Assembly: GCA_963972195.1 (NCBI GenBank)
Contig: CAXATH010000008.1
Location: forward strand, 115,639-179,638
Length of the DNA: 64,000 nt
Source: Litorimonas sp963972195
GTDB lineage: Bacteria > Pseudomonadota > Alphaproteobacteria > Caulobacterales > Maricaulaceae
Direction: 5' to 3'
The notes beneath the pieces are model-generated. The model saw only the letters and a program-made list of their open reading frames with translations. It was not told the DNA's origin and ran no database searches. The position numbers and the translations under genes were made by a program. This document shows positions 8,868 to 18,298 of this stretch, piece by piece (position 1 is the first letter of the stretch; every line of letters begins with the position of its first letter).

Positions 8868-11525
8868 GTGAGAAGACAAGTTTTAAGTAGTGTTGCCATT
8901 GGGGCCCTGGTTGCCGCCGGTTCGTCGCAAATAGCAGTTGCGCAGTTAAAAGACGAAGTAATCGTCACAGCGACCAAACGATCTGAAAGCGCCCAAGACA
9001 TTCCTGTTACGGTTTCGGCGCTTGATAACTCCACTCTTGAAGAGTTGGGCGTCGATGTTTTTACAGATTACCTTATTCAGCTTCCGGGCGTAACATCCGG
9101 CGGTAATGGTCCAGGACAAAACACTATTTATATTCGCGGTCTTGCCTCCACCACGCCCGCCAACACCATCGCTGGCGTCGCGGGTCTTGCGCCTAATGTG
9201 GCTCTTTATCTCGATGAGCAGCCTGTCTCGCAGCCGGGCCGCAATCTGGATGTTTATGCGGCAGATCTGGAACGCGTTGAAGTGCTTTCCGGCCCTCAAG
9301 GTACGTTGTTTGGAGCCAGTTCACAGGCGGGTACTGTCCGTTTGATTACAAACAAGCCTAAACTGGGTGTTTTTGAAGCTATCTCCAATTTTGGTGTCTC
9401 ATTCACTGAAGGCGGCGAAATGAGCGAAAAAGTTGAGGCGATTATCAATGTACCTGTGACAGATAAATTTGCTCTTCGCGGCGTCTTTTATAATGACAAT
9501 CAGGGCGGCTATATCGACAATGTTGCTGGCACGCGCACCTTGTTGGGCGGAGGCGATACCGGAACTCCCATAACGGGTCGTTTCAGACCGGAAGGTACAG
9601 TGCGCGCGAACGGCGTTCCCGTCGGCGCTGCCCGTGCCGGTTTTCAGGCAGGCGCAGATTTAAGCGGCGTCACATTCCTGTCAGACACCAATGACGAGTT
9701 TGTCGAAGAAGACTTCAACGATACAAGTTATACGGGCTTCCGCGCGAGCGCCCTGTACGAATTCAATCCGGATTGGAAAGCCACAGTTCAAGTAGGTCGC
9801 CAGGAATTAGAGACTGAAGGCACATTCTTTACCGACCCAACACTTGATGATTACGAAATTCAGCGTTTTACGCCCGATGATTTGCAAGACGATTATACGA
9901 ATGTCAGCTACACGGTAGAAGGCCGTCTTGGCGCGCTTGAAGCGCTCTATACCGGCGCCTTTACAGACCGGGATACGAATCAGATTGCCGACTACACGGA
10001 TTACTCATTCGTTGCGCAATATTTGCCATATTATGTTTGTGATGGTTCAGTCAGCTATCCGGGGTCCGCAGCTCCCAGCGGTACATGTCAGCCGCCAACA
10101 TCTCAAACTGTTTCCGTGTCCAATACTGAAGTCTTCACGCAAGAACTTCGTTTCAACACCCCTGCCGAGAAGCGTTTGCGCGCGACGGCTGGTGGTTTTT
10201 ACAGCGACTTAGTATTGGAAGAGCGTAATGATTTCCAATATCTCGGGTCTACGGCTCCGGGCGTGGCTTTTGGCGCGACGGATGTCGATAACTTCGCGCA
10301 GCCCGCACCTTCTTTTGCGACGGATCGCGGAGCCTTCCCGGATGCCACGGTGTTCCGAAATGATATTCGCCGCACTGACGAACAATACGGTGTATTTGGT
10401 GAGGGTACGTTCGACGTAACGGATTCCTTCTCTCTGACCGTTGGTGCGCGATATTATGATATCGACGTTGATCTTGAAGGCAGTGCGAACGCGACTTTCT
10501 GCAATGGCAGCGGCGTCGACGAAAACGCCTTTGGTACCAATATCAGCGATCAGTATGATGGCGACGGCTCCTACACATTTATCGGGAGTTGTGATGACTC
10601 TTTACGGCAGACCTTTACGGAGGGCCAATCTGTTCAGGATATTATGGATGCCGGTTTGTCGTCTGCGCAGGCTCAGCAAGTCTTCAACGCGCTTACGGCG
10701 CCCGACACGGCCTCTACGAGCGGCGTTATCTTGAAGGGTACGGCAAGTTATGAACCAAATTCTGACTTATTGTTCTACGGGACATATTCTGAAGGTTTCC
10801 GTCCCGGACTTCTGAACAGGCCAGGCGGCGCGGTTCAAACTGGACCAAACGGAAACGTAAACTTTACCGTTCCCTTTGAGGTCGACACCGATGAAGTGAA
10901 GAATTACGAGTTGGGTTGGAAAACGACATTGGCTGGAAATCAGCTCCGGTTTAACGGCAGCGCTTTCTATGTCGATATTAGCGATCTTCAAACAACGATT
11001 TTTGACCCGACCATCACTAACCTGTTCTTCTCTGACAATGCTGCGGATGCGCGCATCTATGGCTTAGAGGCAGATTTCCAATATGCGCCAAATGCTATTC
11101 GGGGTCTGACCATCAACGGTGCTGTCTCAATTCTGGATACAGAAATCACGGATGTTATCACGCCGACAGATGATGTGATTGAAGGATCTGAGCTCGCTTT
11201 TGCGCCAAATTTCCAGGGGAATTTGACGGCACGTTATACGTGGGATCTTTCCACTGAATATGAAGCGCATGTTCAGGCAAATGCCGTATATTCGGCAGAA
11301 CAGACAACAGACATTATTGAGATCAACCGGGATACGCTGGACAGCTACTTCCTGCTTGGGACATCTGCCGGCGTTGCCAAAGATGGTTGGTCAGCCGAGC
11401 TGTTCGTCAATAACCTTACGAATGACGTGGCTGCGACATCCGGGTTCTTTAACTTCGATGTTCAACGCCGCGTCGTCGCGCGCCCTCGGACTTACGGCGC
11501 CCGTTTCTCGGTTCGATTTGAATAG
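8868..11525 (+). CDS. TonB-dependent receptor
   Basis: An 885-residue outer-membrane receptor. The signal peptide ends near Ala25 (IAVAQ), and a TonB-box-like DEVIVTATKR follows at once. The plug domain covers about residues 40-160 and the long repetitive beta-barrel ends in GARFSVRFE with a terminal aromatic residue, as outer-membrane proteins do. The GTG start at 8868 is chosen for the GAGGAG ribosome site 8 bases upstream and because it opens the signal peptide. It belongs to the large group used for complex carbohydrates or aromatic compounds rather than showing a recognisable siderophore signature. The TPR-sulfotransferase gene follows after a terminator. Confidence 0.9.
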   Translation: MRRQVLSSVAIGALVAAGSSQIAVAQLKDEVIVTATKRSESAQDIPVTVSALDNSTLEELGVDVFTDYLIQLPGVTSGGNGPGQNTIYIRGLASTTPANTIAGVAGLAPNVALYLDEQPVSQPGRNLDVYAADLERVEVLSGPQGTLFGASSQAGTVRLITNKPKLGVFEAISNFGVSFTEGGEMSEKVEAIINVPVTDKFALRGVFYNDNQGGYIDNVAGTRTLLGGGDTGTPITGRFRPEGTVRANGVPVGAARAGFQAGADLSGVTFLSDTNDEFVEEDFNDTSYTGFRASALYEFNPDWKATVQVGRQELETEGTFFTDPTLDDYEIQRFTPDDLQDDYTNVSYTVEGRLGALEALYTGAFTDRDTNQIADYTDYSFVAQYLPYYVCDGSVSYPGSAAPSGTCQPPTSQTVSVSNTEVFTQELRFNTPAEKRLRATAGGFYSDLVLEERNDFQYLGSTAPGVAFGATDVDNFAQPAPSFATDRGAFPDATVFRNDIRRTDEQYGVFGEGTFDVTDSFSLTVGARYYDIDVDLEGSANATFCNGSGVDENAFGTNISDQYDGDGSYTFIGSCDDSLRQTFTEGQSVQDIMDAGLSSAQAQQVFNALTAPDTASTSGVILKGTASYEPNSDLLFYGTYSEGFRPGLLNRPGGAVQTGPNGNVNFTVPFEVDTDEVKNYELGWKTTLAGNQLRFNGSAFYVDISDLQTTIFDPTITNLFFSDNAADARIYGLEADFQYAPNAIRGLTINGAVSILDTEITDVITPTDDVIEGSELAFAPNFQGNLTARYTWDLSTEYEAHVQANAVYSAEQTTDIIEINRDTLDSYFLLGTSAGVAKDGWSAELFVNNLTNDVAATSGFFNFDVQRRVVARPRTYGARFSVRFE

Positions 11526-11549
11526 ACCGATTATAAACGCTAAGCTTTT

Positions 11550-11585
11550 GAAGAGTGTTCTGCTTCGCAGGGCACTCTTCTTTTT
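11550..11585 (+). terminator. Rho-independent terminator after the TonB receptor
   Basis: The arms GAAGAGTG and CACTCTTC enclose an inner CTGC-TTCG-GCAG-like stem, and the structure is followed by TTTTT. It lies 25 bases after the receptor stop and 18 bases before the GTG of the sulfotransferase gene, so readthrough would be needed for a common transcript. Confidence 0.85.
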
Positions 11586-11602
11586 AATGACGGGACGAAA
11601 GT

Positions 11603-13597
11603 GTGTCTGACGCGACTGAGCCATTCACAGAAAAATTAGAGACGGCCAAAACGTTGATGCAGGCGGGAAGATTTTCTGCTGCTCTGGAGTCTTTAAATTC
11701 TGTGCTGAGTGAAGATGATGAGAATACAGAGGCGCTTTATATGTTGGCTGTTAGTCAACGCCACCTCGGTGAGTTGAAGCAAGCCGGAGAAACACTTGAA
11801 AGATTGTTAAGTCTCTCGCCGGAATATGGTCGGGGGTATCAGGAAAAAGCGCATTTACACCGAGAGAAAAACGAGGTGAATCAGGCGTTGGAAGCTTATC
11901 AATATGCATGTCAGCTTAATCCCGCTCTCATAGCCAGTTGGGAGTTTCAAGCCAAACTACTCGAAGGGCTCGGACGCTCAGAGGAAGCGCGCGCTGCGCG
12001 TCAGCAAAAAGAACATTTTCAGTCTTTACCGAGACATTTATTGGCCGTTGTCAATTACATGCATGAGGGCAAACTCTTAAAGGCGGAAAAAATCTGCCGA
12101 CAATTCATGCAAAGCAATCCTCGTCACGTTGAGGGTATGCGTTTACTGGCTGAAATCGGAAAACGGTTTGGCGTCATGACAGACGCAGAATTTCTCCTGC
12201 AAAGCGCGGTGGAGTTCTCTCCGGATAATATTCAGGCTCGGCTGGATTATGTCGATGTTCTCAGAAAGCAGCAGAAATTTGAGGCGGCGCATAAAAATGT
12301 TTACCACCTCTATCAGGCTCAGCCTGAAAACCCTCTTTTCCAGTCACACTATGCGCTCGATAGAATGCAAGCCGGAGAATATGAAACAGCTTTTGAGCTT
12401 TTTGATAAAGTGCTGAGGCAAAATCCTAAAGATCCGGCCACTCTTACCTCCAAAGGTCATGCCCTAAAAACCTTTGGGCGCCGGGAAGAGGCCATAGCCA
12501 GTTATCAGGCGGCCTATCGATCCAAACCTGATCATGGTGATGCTTATTACGCCCTTGCAAATCTCAAAACCTACGCCTTCTCGGAGGATGAAATTGAGTC
12601 GATGCGCCAGATTGAGAGCAAGCCGCGGCTTTCTCATCAAAATCGAATCTTTTTATGCTTTGCTCTGGCCAAAGCACTGGAAGACCAGGCGAAATATGAA
12701 GATTCATTTGAATTCTATGAACGCGGAAATGCGCTGAAAACGCGGCAAACACGATATAAATCTGAGATAATGACGAAAGAGCTAGAGGCTCAATCACAAT
12801 ATTGCGGCGCCAGTCTATTTGAGGCGTGTCAGACGAAAGGCGAGCAAGCCCCGGATCCAATTTTTATTGTGGGTCTTCCGAGAGCGGGTTCGACTCTTCT
12901 AGAGCAAATTCTGGCCTCTCACAGTCAAGTGGATGGAACGCAGGAGCTCCCAAATATTTTATCTCTTGCCCATAAGCTAAGGGGCAGGGGAACCTCTACG
13001 GAAGCCTCGCTTTATCCTGAAAACTTACGGGAAATGAGCGCCGAACAACTGAAAAGTTTTGGCCGGAATTATATCGAGGACACCCGTTACCACCGTAAAG
13101 GCGCGCCATTCTTTATCGATAAAATGCCAAACAATTTTCGTCACATCGGTCTTATTTCACTGATATTGCCGAATGCGAAAATTATTGATGCAAGACGTCA
13201 TCCCATGGCCTGCTGCTTTAGCGGATTTAAACAACTTTTTGCCGAAGGGCAGGAGTTTACTTATGGTTTAGAAGAAATCGGGTCTTATTATCGGGATTAC
13301 GTCAAGTTGATGCGCCATTGGGATGACGTGCTTCCCGGTAAAGTCCTGAGAGTTCATTACGAAGATGTCGTTACGGACACGGAAAGCCAAGTGCGAAGAT
13401 TACTGGAATTCTGTGATTTACCATATGAAGAAGCTTGTCTCTCCTTTTATGAAACAGAAAGGTCTGTTCGAACTGCGAGTTCTGAACAGGTTCGGCAACC
13501 AATTTACACGTCCGGGCTGGAGCAGTGGAGACATTTCGAGCCTTGGCTCTCACCTTTGAAATCCTCATTGGGCACAGCCCTTACGGAGTACCGCTAA
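11603..13597 (+). CDS. Tetratricopeptide repeat sulfotransferase
   Basis: A 664-residue fusion of a TPR array (about residues 5-330, with repeats such as ALYMLAVSQRHLGEL and GDAYYALANLKTY) and a C-terminal sulfotransferase domain. The PAPS-binding P-loop is PIFIVGLPRAGSTLLEQ at about 416-432, and the 3'-phosphate-binding region is DARRHPMACCFSGF. Start is GTG at 11603. There is no signal peptide, so it should act in the cytosol and use PAPS to sulfate an unknown acceptor, perhaps a peptide or glycan recognised by the TPRs. Genes of this class are often found beside TonB receptors in related bacteria, as here. Confidence 0.88.
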   Translation: MSDATEPFTEKLETAKTLMQAGRFSAALESLNSVLSEDDENTEALYMLAVSQRHLGELKQAGETLERLLSLSPEYGRGYQEKAHLHREKNEVNQALEAYQYACQLNPALIASWEFQAKLLEGLGRSEEARAARQQKEHFQSLPRHLLAVVNYMHEGKLLKAEKICRQFMQSNPRHVEGMRLLAEIGKRFGVMTDAEFLLQSAVEFSPDNIQARLDYVDVLRKQQKFEAAHKNVYHLYQAQPENPLFQSHYALDRMQAGEYETAFELFDKVLRQNPKDPATLTSKGHALKTFGRREEAIASYQAAYRSKPDHGDAYYALANLKTYAFSEDEIESMRQIESKPRLSHQNRIFLCFALAKALEDQAKYEDSFEFYERGNALKTRQTRYKSEIMTKELEAQSQYCGASLFEACQTKGEQAPDPIFIVGLPRAGSTLLEQILASHSQVDGTQELPNILSLAHKLRGRGTSTEASLYPENLREMSAEQLKSFGRNYIEDTRYHRKGAPFFIDKMPNNFRHIGLISLILPNAKIIDARRHPMACCFSGFKQLFAEGQEFTYGLEEIGSYYRDYVKLMRHWDDVLPGKVLRVHYEDVVTDTESQVRRLLEFCDLPYEEACLSFYETERSVRTASSEQVRQPIYTSGLEQWRHFEPWLSPLKSSLGTALTEYR

Positions 13598-13599
13598 GA

Positions 13600-15237
13600 A
13601 TGGACAATAACAGCCCGCCAGATCTAAATACTGAGGCTGACAGCCTTATTTCCTACGATACGGATTATGAAACCGGACAGGATAATGTCCGGTTTTGGGG
13701 TATGGATTTACATAACCCGGTCTTCTTTATTTCTGCCGCAACAATATTGTTGTTCATTGTTGGGGCGTTGCTCTTTCCGGTGAGAGCCGGAGATTTATTG
13801 ATCGGGGCTAAAACCTGGACGCTCAATAATTTCGACTGGTTTTTTATGCTGACCACGAATGTGGCGATTCTGTTTTGCCTCTTTATAGCCGTTTCGCCCT
13901 TTGGGAAAATTCGTCTCGGGGGGGATGGAGCAAAGCCGGAATATGGTGTTCTCTCATGGCTTTCCATGCTGTTTGCGGCGGGTGTGGGTATTGGCTTGCT
14001 CTTCTACGGGGCTGCAGAGCCGATGGCTTACTATACAGATTGGTTTGGGACGCCTCTTAACGTCGAAGCCATGACTTCTGAGGCCAAAAGGTTGGCCTTT
14101 AGCAGCACTATTTTTCACTGGGCCTTGTCGCCTTGGGCGGTTTACGCGGTGGTCGGAATGTCTTTGGCCTTCTTTGCCTATAACAAGAACCTGCCTCTCA
14201 CCATCCGCTCTGCCTTCTACCCCATTTTCGGCGATAGAATTTGGGGCTGGCCCGGCCATATCATTGATATACTTGCTGTCTTGGCAACATTGTTCGGTTT
14301 AGCAACGTCTCTTGGTTTGGGGGCAAAGCAGGCGGTGACAGGTCTTCATTATCTCTTTGGAATAGAAAACTCTCTAAATACGCAAATTATATTAATCGTC
14401 GGAATAACCGGGCTCGCCATAATTTCCGTTGTCAGAGGTCTAGATGGCGGAGTGAAGCTTCTCAGCAATATCAATATCGTCATTGCTGTCTTGTTGTTCC
14501 TATTTGTTATCGCTGTGGGTCCAACTTTGGATATACTCAAAAACTTCGGAATTAATGGAATCAATTACCTAAAAGACACGCCCCGGCTCAGCAATATTTT
14601 CGGCCGAGAAGATGAAACTTTCTTTCATGGCTGGACGATTTTTTACTGGGCCTGGTGGGTATCTTGGTCGCCTTTTGTCGGGATGTTCATTGCACGCGTT
14701 TCCAAAGGTCGAACGATACGTGAATTTTTGGCCGCGGTTATTGGGCTGCCCATGCTCGTGGCTATCGGGTGGTTCACCGCCTTCGGAACAACAGCTTTAA
14801 ACCAGATAGACAATAATATTGGTGAATTACCCGATGGAATAACGGATATTTCCCTTACGCTTTTCCAAATGCTTGACAGTTTGCCCTTTTCTGAAATTTC
14901 CTCTTTCGTTGCGATTGTCCTTTTGATCGTATTTTTCGTGACCTCATCCGATTCAGGGTCTTTGGTTATTGATAATATTACGGCGGGCGGCAAACTGACT
15001 GTGCCAGTGTCGCAGCGGGTATTTTGGGCGTCTGTTGAAGGCCTTGTCGCAATAGTGCTTTTGGTCGGCGGCGGCGCTCAGGCATTGACCTCAATTCAGG
15101 CCGGCGCAATTACAGCAGGCCTTCCTTTCGCCTTTGTGATTTTGGTTTGTTGTTATAGTCTCTACAAGGGCCTGTCGGAAGACAGCGCTTTGGCGAATGA
15201 GGCCTTTGAAACGCCTCCATTGGAAAATAAAACATGA
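13600..15237 (+). CDS. BCCT family betaine/carnitine/choline transporter
   Basis: A 545-residue inner-membrane transporter of the betaine-choline-carnitine family with about 12 membrane segments. The family signature GWTIFYWAWWVSWSPFVGMF is present near residues 345-365, followed by ARVSKGRTIREF. The ATG at 13600 is preferred over an in-frame start at 13525 because the earlier one lies inside the sulfotransferase gene and would add a non-membrane extension; CGGAG precedes 13600. Only two bases separate it from the sulfotransferase stop, so they are co-transcribed. It probably imports a quaternary ammonium osmolyte; the cargo cannot be told from sequence. Confidence 0.9.
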   Translation: MDNNSPPDLNTEADSLISYDTDYETGQDNVRFWGMDLHNPVFFISAATILLFIVGALLFPVRAGDLLIGAKTWTLNNFDWFFMLTTNVAILFCLFIAVSPFGKIRLGGDGAKPEYGVLSWLSMLFAAGVGIGLLFYGAAEPMAYYTDWFGTPLNVEAMTSEAKRLAFSSTIFHWALSPWAVYAVVGMSLAFFAYNKNLPLTIRSAFYPIFGDRIWGWPGHIIDILAVLATLFGLATSLGLGAKQAVTGLHYLFGIENSLNTQIILIVGITGLAIISVVRGLDGGVKLLSNINIVIAVLLFLFVIAVGPTLDILKNFGINGINYLKDTPRLSNIFGREDETFFHGWTIFYWAWWVSWSPFVGMFIARVSKGRTIREFLAAVIGLPMLVAIGWFTAFGTTALNQIDNNIGELPDGITDISLTLFQMLDSLPFSEISSFVAIVLLIVFFVTSSDSGSLVIDNITAGGKLTVPVSQRVFWASVEGLVAIVLLVGGGAQALTSIQAGAITAGLPFAFVILVCCYSLYKGLSEDSALANEAFETPPLENKT

Positions 15238-15255
15238 CCTCTTTCAGAGACCCAC

Positions 15256-15738
15256 ATGCCATCCCGTTCTGAAGATGCCTTAATATCGCTCAGACAGATT
15301 CTCCTGGCAGTGGAAATCGATTCTCGGTTTTTAGCGAAGCAATCCGCCTTAAATCCCTCGCAATTCATTTTGCTGCAACTTCTTCAAACTAAGAACGAAA
15401 TGACGCCGAGCCAGATAGCCCGAGATATGTCTCTGGCACATGCGACCGTCAGCACTCTAACGGATAAGTTAAAACAGGCGGGCCTCATTAAAAGGGAAGT
15501 CAGCGTCAAAGATAAACGCAGCCAGACCATTTCGTTGACCGATCTTGGTCGCCAGACTCTTTTTCAGGCACCCGATATTATACAAAGACGCTTTGAAGCC
15601 GAATTCAAAAACATTCCGGACGAACGCCAGAAGCAAATGATTTCCGTTTTAAAACAAATTTCCGCCCTGCTCGGAGCCAATAACATAGATGCCGCGCCCC
15701 TATTGGATGTCGGCCCGGCAACAGATCTTTCGCAATAA
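15256..15738 (+). CDS. MarR family transcriptional regulator
   Basis: A 160-residue winged-helix regulator. The DNA-binding region reads MTPSQIARDMSLAHATVST and is followed by the wing with the usual VKDKRSQTISLTDLG stretch. It starts 18 bases after the BCCT transporter on the same strand, which suggests that it controls uptake or use of the transporter's cargo. MarR regulators are known beside osmolyte genes in several proteobacteria, but no operator is obvious here. Confidence 0.87.
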   Translation: MPSRSEDALISLRQILLAVEIDSRFLAKQSALNPSQFILLQLLQTKNEMTPSQIARDMSLAHATVSTLTDKLKQAGLIKREVSVKDKRSQTISLTDLGRQTLFQAPDIIQRRFEAEFKNIPDERQKQMISVLKQISALLGANNIDAAPLLDVGPATDLSQ

Positions 15739-15811
15739 AACTTTGCAAATTCGACCATAGGCAGCAGGCGACTGTCTTGTCCCAACATCCTTCAGCTTGT
15801 AAGACCTTCAT

Positions 15812-15973
15812 ATGAGTGGTTCGAACATTAAAAAGTCACCTGAGAAAAAACTTACTCGGGAGGAGCGTCTGGCTAAAAACCTTCGAGACAATCTTCGAAG
15901 GCGAAAACAAGCGGCCCGAAAGAAACCTGACACGAGCCCTGACGACAAAGCCGCACCAGGGCCCAAGACTTGA
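15812..15973 (+). CDS. Small highly basic protein upstream of murA
   Basis: A 53-residue open frame starting with ATG at 15812. It contains KLTREERLAKNLRDNLRRRK and a stretch rich in Lys, Arg and Ala, then an acidic/Pro tail. It has no signal peptide or membrane segment and is predicted to be one charged helix. Short basic proteins of this kind occur in front of murA in other alphaproteobacteria, so I consider it real although its function is unknown. It could bind nucleic acid, but nothing shown here proves it. Confidence 0.6.
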   Translation: MSGSNIKKSPEKKLTREERLAKNLRDNLRRRKQAARKKPDTSPDDKAAPGPKT

Positions 15974-16062
15974 CGGAAAGCTGCCCTAATCTTTTTACAA
16001 GATGTGATTATGCGTAATTATCTTCTTGCGCTGCAAAACGGCACTCAATAGGCACAGGACCC

Positions 16063-17337
16063 ATGGATAAAATAGTCATAAATGGCGGTTTCCCGCTCAA
16101 CGGTGAAATCTCAATAAGCGGAGCGAAAAATTCGGCGATCAAATTGATGGCCGTATCTCTACTAACAGATCAACCGGTAGAACTCACTAATATGCCAAGG
16201 CTCCGAGATACTCGATTTATGGGCCAGTTATTGGCGCATTTAGGCGTGGAAGTCGAAGAAGGCCCGGGCGCGAGAATGTCGCTTCACGCCAAAGAGCTTT
16301 CAGGTACTGAAGCGCCATATGATCTGGTTCGTAAAATGCGCGCGACATTTAATGTGCTTGGCCCGCTCTTGGCCCGCGAGGGCAAAGCCCGCGTTTCGCT
16401 GCCTGGCGGCTGCGCCATTGGGGCTCGACCTGTCGATTTGCATTTAAAAGCACTTGAAAAGCTGGGCGCTGAAATTGAGCTGGATCAAGGCTATGTTGTG
16501 GCGAAAGCAAAGGGCGGATTAAAAGGCGCGGATATTACATTTCCTTTCATAAGCGTGGGTGCGACAGAGCACACCATGTTGGCGGCCGTTCTTGCGGATG
16601 GTATAACGACATTGAATAATTCAGCGCGCGAGCCGGAAATTGTTGACTTGGCGGTTTGCCTCAATGCGATGGGCGCAAAAATTTTTGGGGCAGGGCGGTC
16701 AGAAATCAAGATTGAAGGCGTATCGAGCTTGTCAGGCGTATCGCACAGCGTTGTGCCAGACCGGATAGAAGCCGGGACTTACGCCTTGGCCGCGGCAACA
16801 GCGGGCGGTTCCGTTAGGCTTAAGAACATTCGATCAGATCATCTCGGTTCTCTCTGGCCTTTGATTGCGCAGGCTGGATGCAAGGTCAGCCTGGATGATA
16901 CCTCAGTTCTTATTGAGCGCGGCGGCGGGCGACCCAAGGCGGTTGATATGGAAACTCAAGCCTATCCGGGTTTTCCAACAGACCTCCAAGCGCAGTTTAT
17001 GGGCCTAATGTGCCTTGCTGACGGCGTATCAATTATCCGGGAGAATATATTCGAAAACCGCTTCATGCATTGCCCGGAACTCTCCCGCATGGGCGCGGAT
17101 ATTACTGTTAAAGGGCGTGAGGCTATCGTTCGCGGCGTGAAAGAGCTTTATGGTGCGCCTGTCATGGCAACAGATCTCAGGGCCTCGGCGTCACTTATTA
17201 ATTGCGCTTTGGCTGCAAAAGGTGAAACACATATTGGACGGGTTTATCACCTTGACCGCGGATTTGAGCACATTGAAATAAAGCTGGGGCAATGCGGCGC
17301 CAGAGTAGAGCGTATGCCGGATGACGAAAATTTATGA
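16063..17337 (+). CDS. murA: UDP-N-acetylglucosamine 1-carboxyvinyltransferase
   Basis: A 424-residue MurA, the normal length. It catalyses the first committed step of peptidoglycan synthesis, transfer of enolpyruvate from PEP to UDP-GlcNAc in the cytosol. The N-terminal GEISISGAKNSAIKLM holds the essential Lys-Asn pair, and the active-site loop SLPGGCAIGARPVDLH puts the catalytic cysteine at residue 117, so the enzyme should be fosfomycin-sensitive in principle. It starts the conserved run of housekeeping genes that ends with yacG. Confidence 0.97.
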   Translation: MDKIVINGGFPLNGEISISGAKNSAIKLMAVSLLTDQPVELTNMPRLRDTRFMGQLLAHLGVEVEEGPGARMSLHAKELSGTEAPYDLVRKMRATFNVLGPLLAREGKARVSLPGGCAIGARPVDLHLKALEKLGAEIELDQGYVVAKAKGGLKGADITFPFISVGATEHTMLAAVLADGITTLNNSAREPEIVDLAVCLNAMGAKIFGAGRSEIKIEGVSSLSGVSHSVVPDRIEAGTYALAAATAGGSVRLKNIRSDHLGSLWPLIAQAGCKVSLDDTSVLIERGGGRPKAVDMETQAYPGFPTDLQAQFMGLMCLADGVSIIRENIFENRFMHCPELSRMGADITVKGREAIVRGVKELYGAPVMATDLRASASLINCALAAKGETHIGRVYHLDRGFEHIEIKLGQCGARVERMPDDENL

Positions 17338-17349
17338 GGGAAATGATTT

Positions 17350-17784
17350 ATGAGTGACAAAGCCCAGCATCTGAACCTGAAAGCGGAAACGGCTGAGGAT
17401 TTATCTATTATTTCTGGCGCCGTTCAAGATTCCATCTTACGGGTTCAAGGCATCATGTATGACAAAAAGGCCAAAAGCCTGACTTTAGGCCTGCAAAGAT
17501 TTCGACGAGAAGCGGATAAACCCACCCGTATTTTATCGGGCCTTCGGTTTGACGGTGTCTTAGGCGTGAAAAGTTCTGGTATAGATAAAGCCAATCCGGA
17601 GGCATTTCTGGTTTTACTGTCTATTGCGTTCGAACCGGAAGAAGACGGCGCTGGAGAACTGATTTTCGAATTTTCCGGCAATGGGAAGCTCAGAGCCAAA
17701 GTGGAATGTTTGGAAGCTATGCTTCTGGACAGAGGCGATCCCTGGGCCGCAAAATCTGTACCTGATCACGATACGGATAACTAA
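17350..17784 (+). CDS. DUF2948 family protein
   Basis: A 144-residue soluble protein that follows murA by 12 bases. Features of the DUF2948 family are the N-terminal LKAETAEDLSIISGAVQDSI, the central FRREADKPTRILSGLRF and the C-terminal KLRAKVECLEAMLLDRGDPW. The position after murA is typical in alphaproteobacteria. Its biochemical function is not known. In most relatives hisD follows this gene; here the next gene is UPF0262, only 11 bases later. Confidence 0.88.
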   Translation: MSDKAQHLNLKAETAEDLSIISGAVQDSILRVQGIMYDKKAKSLTLGLQRFRREADKPTRILSGLRFDGVLGVKSSGIDKANPEAFLVLLSIAFEPEEDGAGELIFEFSGNGKLRAKVECLEAMLLDRGDPWAAKSVPDHDTDN

Positions 17785-17795
17785 GCGGTGTCTGT

Positions 17796-18296
17796 TTGAG
17801 TGAAGAAACTGATATCGACCCGGCGGATGAGCATTATATCTCAGAGCTGCATATTGACGACAAAAGTCTGCCTGTCAGTTCTGTCGAAATGCAACATGAG
17901 CGCCGCGTCGCGATTTTTGATCTCTTGGAAGAAAATGTGTTTCGGCCTCTGGATAGCCCTCGTGGACCATATCTGGTGCGGTTATCCCTCGCAGATGGAA
18001 AGCGTCTCATGATAAATGTGTCGCGAACCAATGGCGGCGATAGAGGGGAGTATAAATTATCCCTCGTGCCTTTTCGGCGGGTTATCAAAGATTATTTCAT
18101 GATTTGCGAAAGCTATCACAACGCAATTCGAACCTCCACATCTGCACAAATCGAGGCAATAGATATGGGGCGTCGTGGCCTGCACAATGAAGGCTCCCGA
18201 ATGCTTTCCGATGGGCTACGAAACTCCATTGAGGTCGATTTTAATACATCACGGCGGCTTTTTACCTTGATTTGCGCTTTACACAGGCGGACATAA
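17796..18296 (+). CDS. UPF0262 family protein
   Basis: A 166-residue protein of the alphaproteobacterial UPF0262 family. Recognisable stretches are EHYISELHIDD, ERRVAIFDLLEEN, GPYLVRLSLADGKRLM, the central DYFMICESYHNAIRTS and the C-terminal RRLFTLICALHRR. The start is taken as TTG at 17796, because the conserved N-terminal ISELHIDD lies upstream of any good ATG. It is cytosolic by composition. Function is unknown; gene order with the phosphatase and infA is conserved. Confidence 0.87.
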   Translation: MSEETDIDPADEHYISELHIDDKSLPVSSVEMQHERRVAIFDLLEENVFRPLDSPRGPYLVRLSLADGKRLMINVSRTNGGDRGEYKLSLVPFRRVIKDYFMICESYHNAIRTSTSAQIEAIDMGRRGLHNEGSRMLSDGLRNSIEVDFNTSRRLFTLICALHRRT

Positions 18297-18298
18297 TT

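Noticed and set aside
13525..13599. Upstream start for the BCCT transporter
   Set aside because: It lies within the sulfotransferase gene; the ATG at 13600 has a ribosome site and gives the normal family length.
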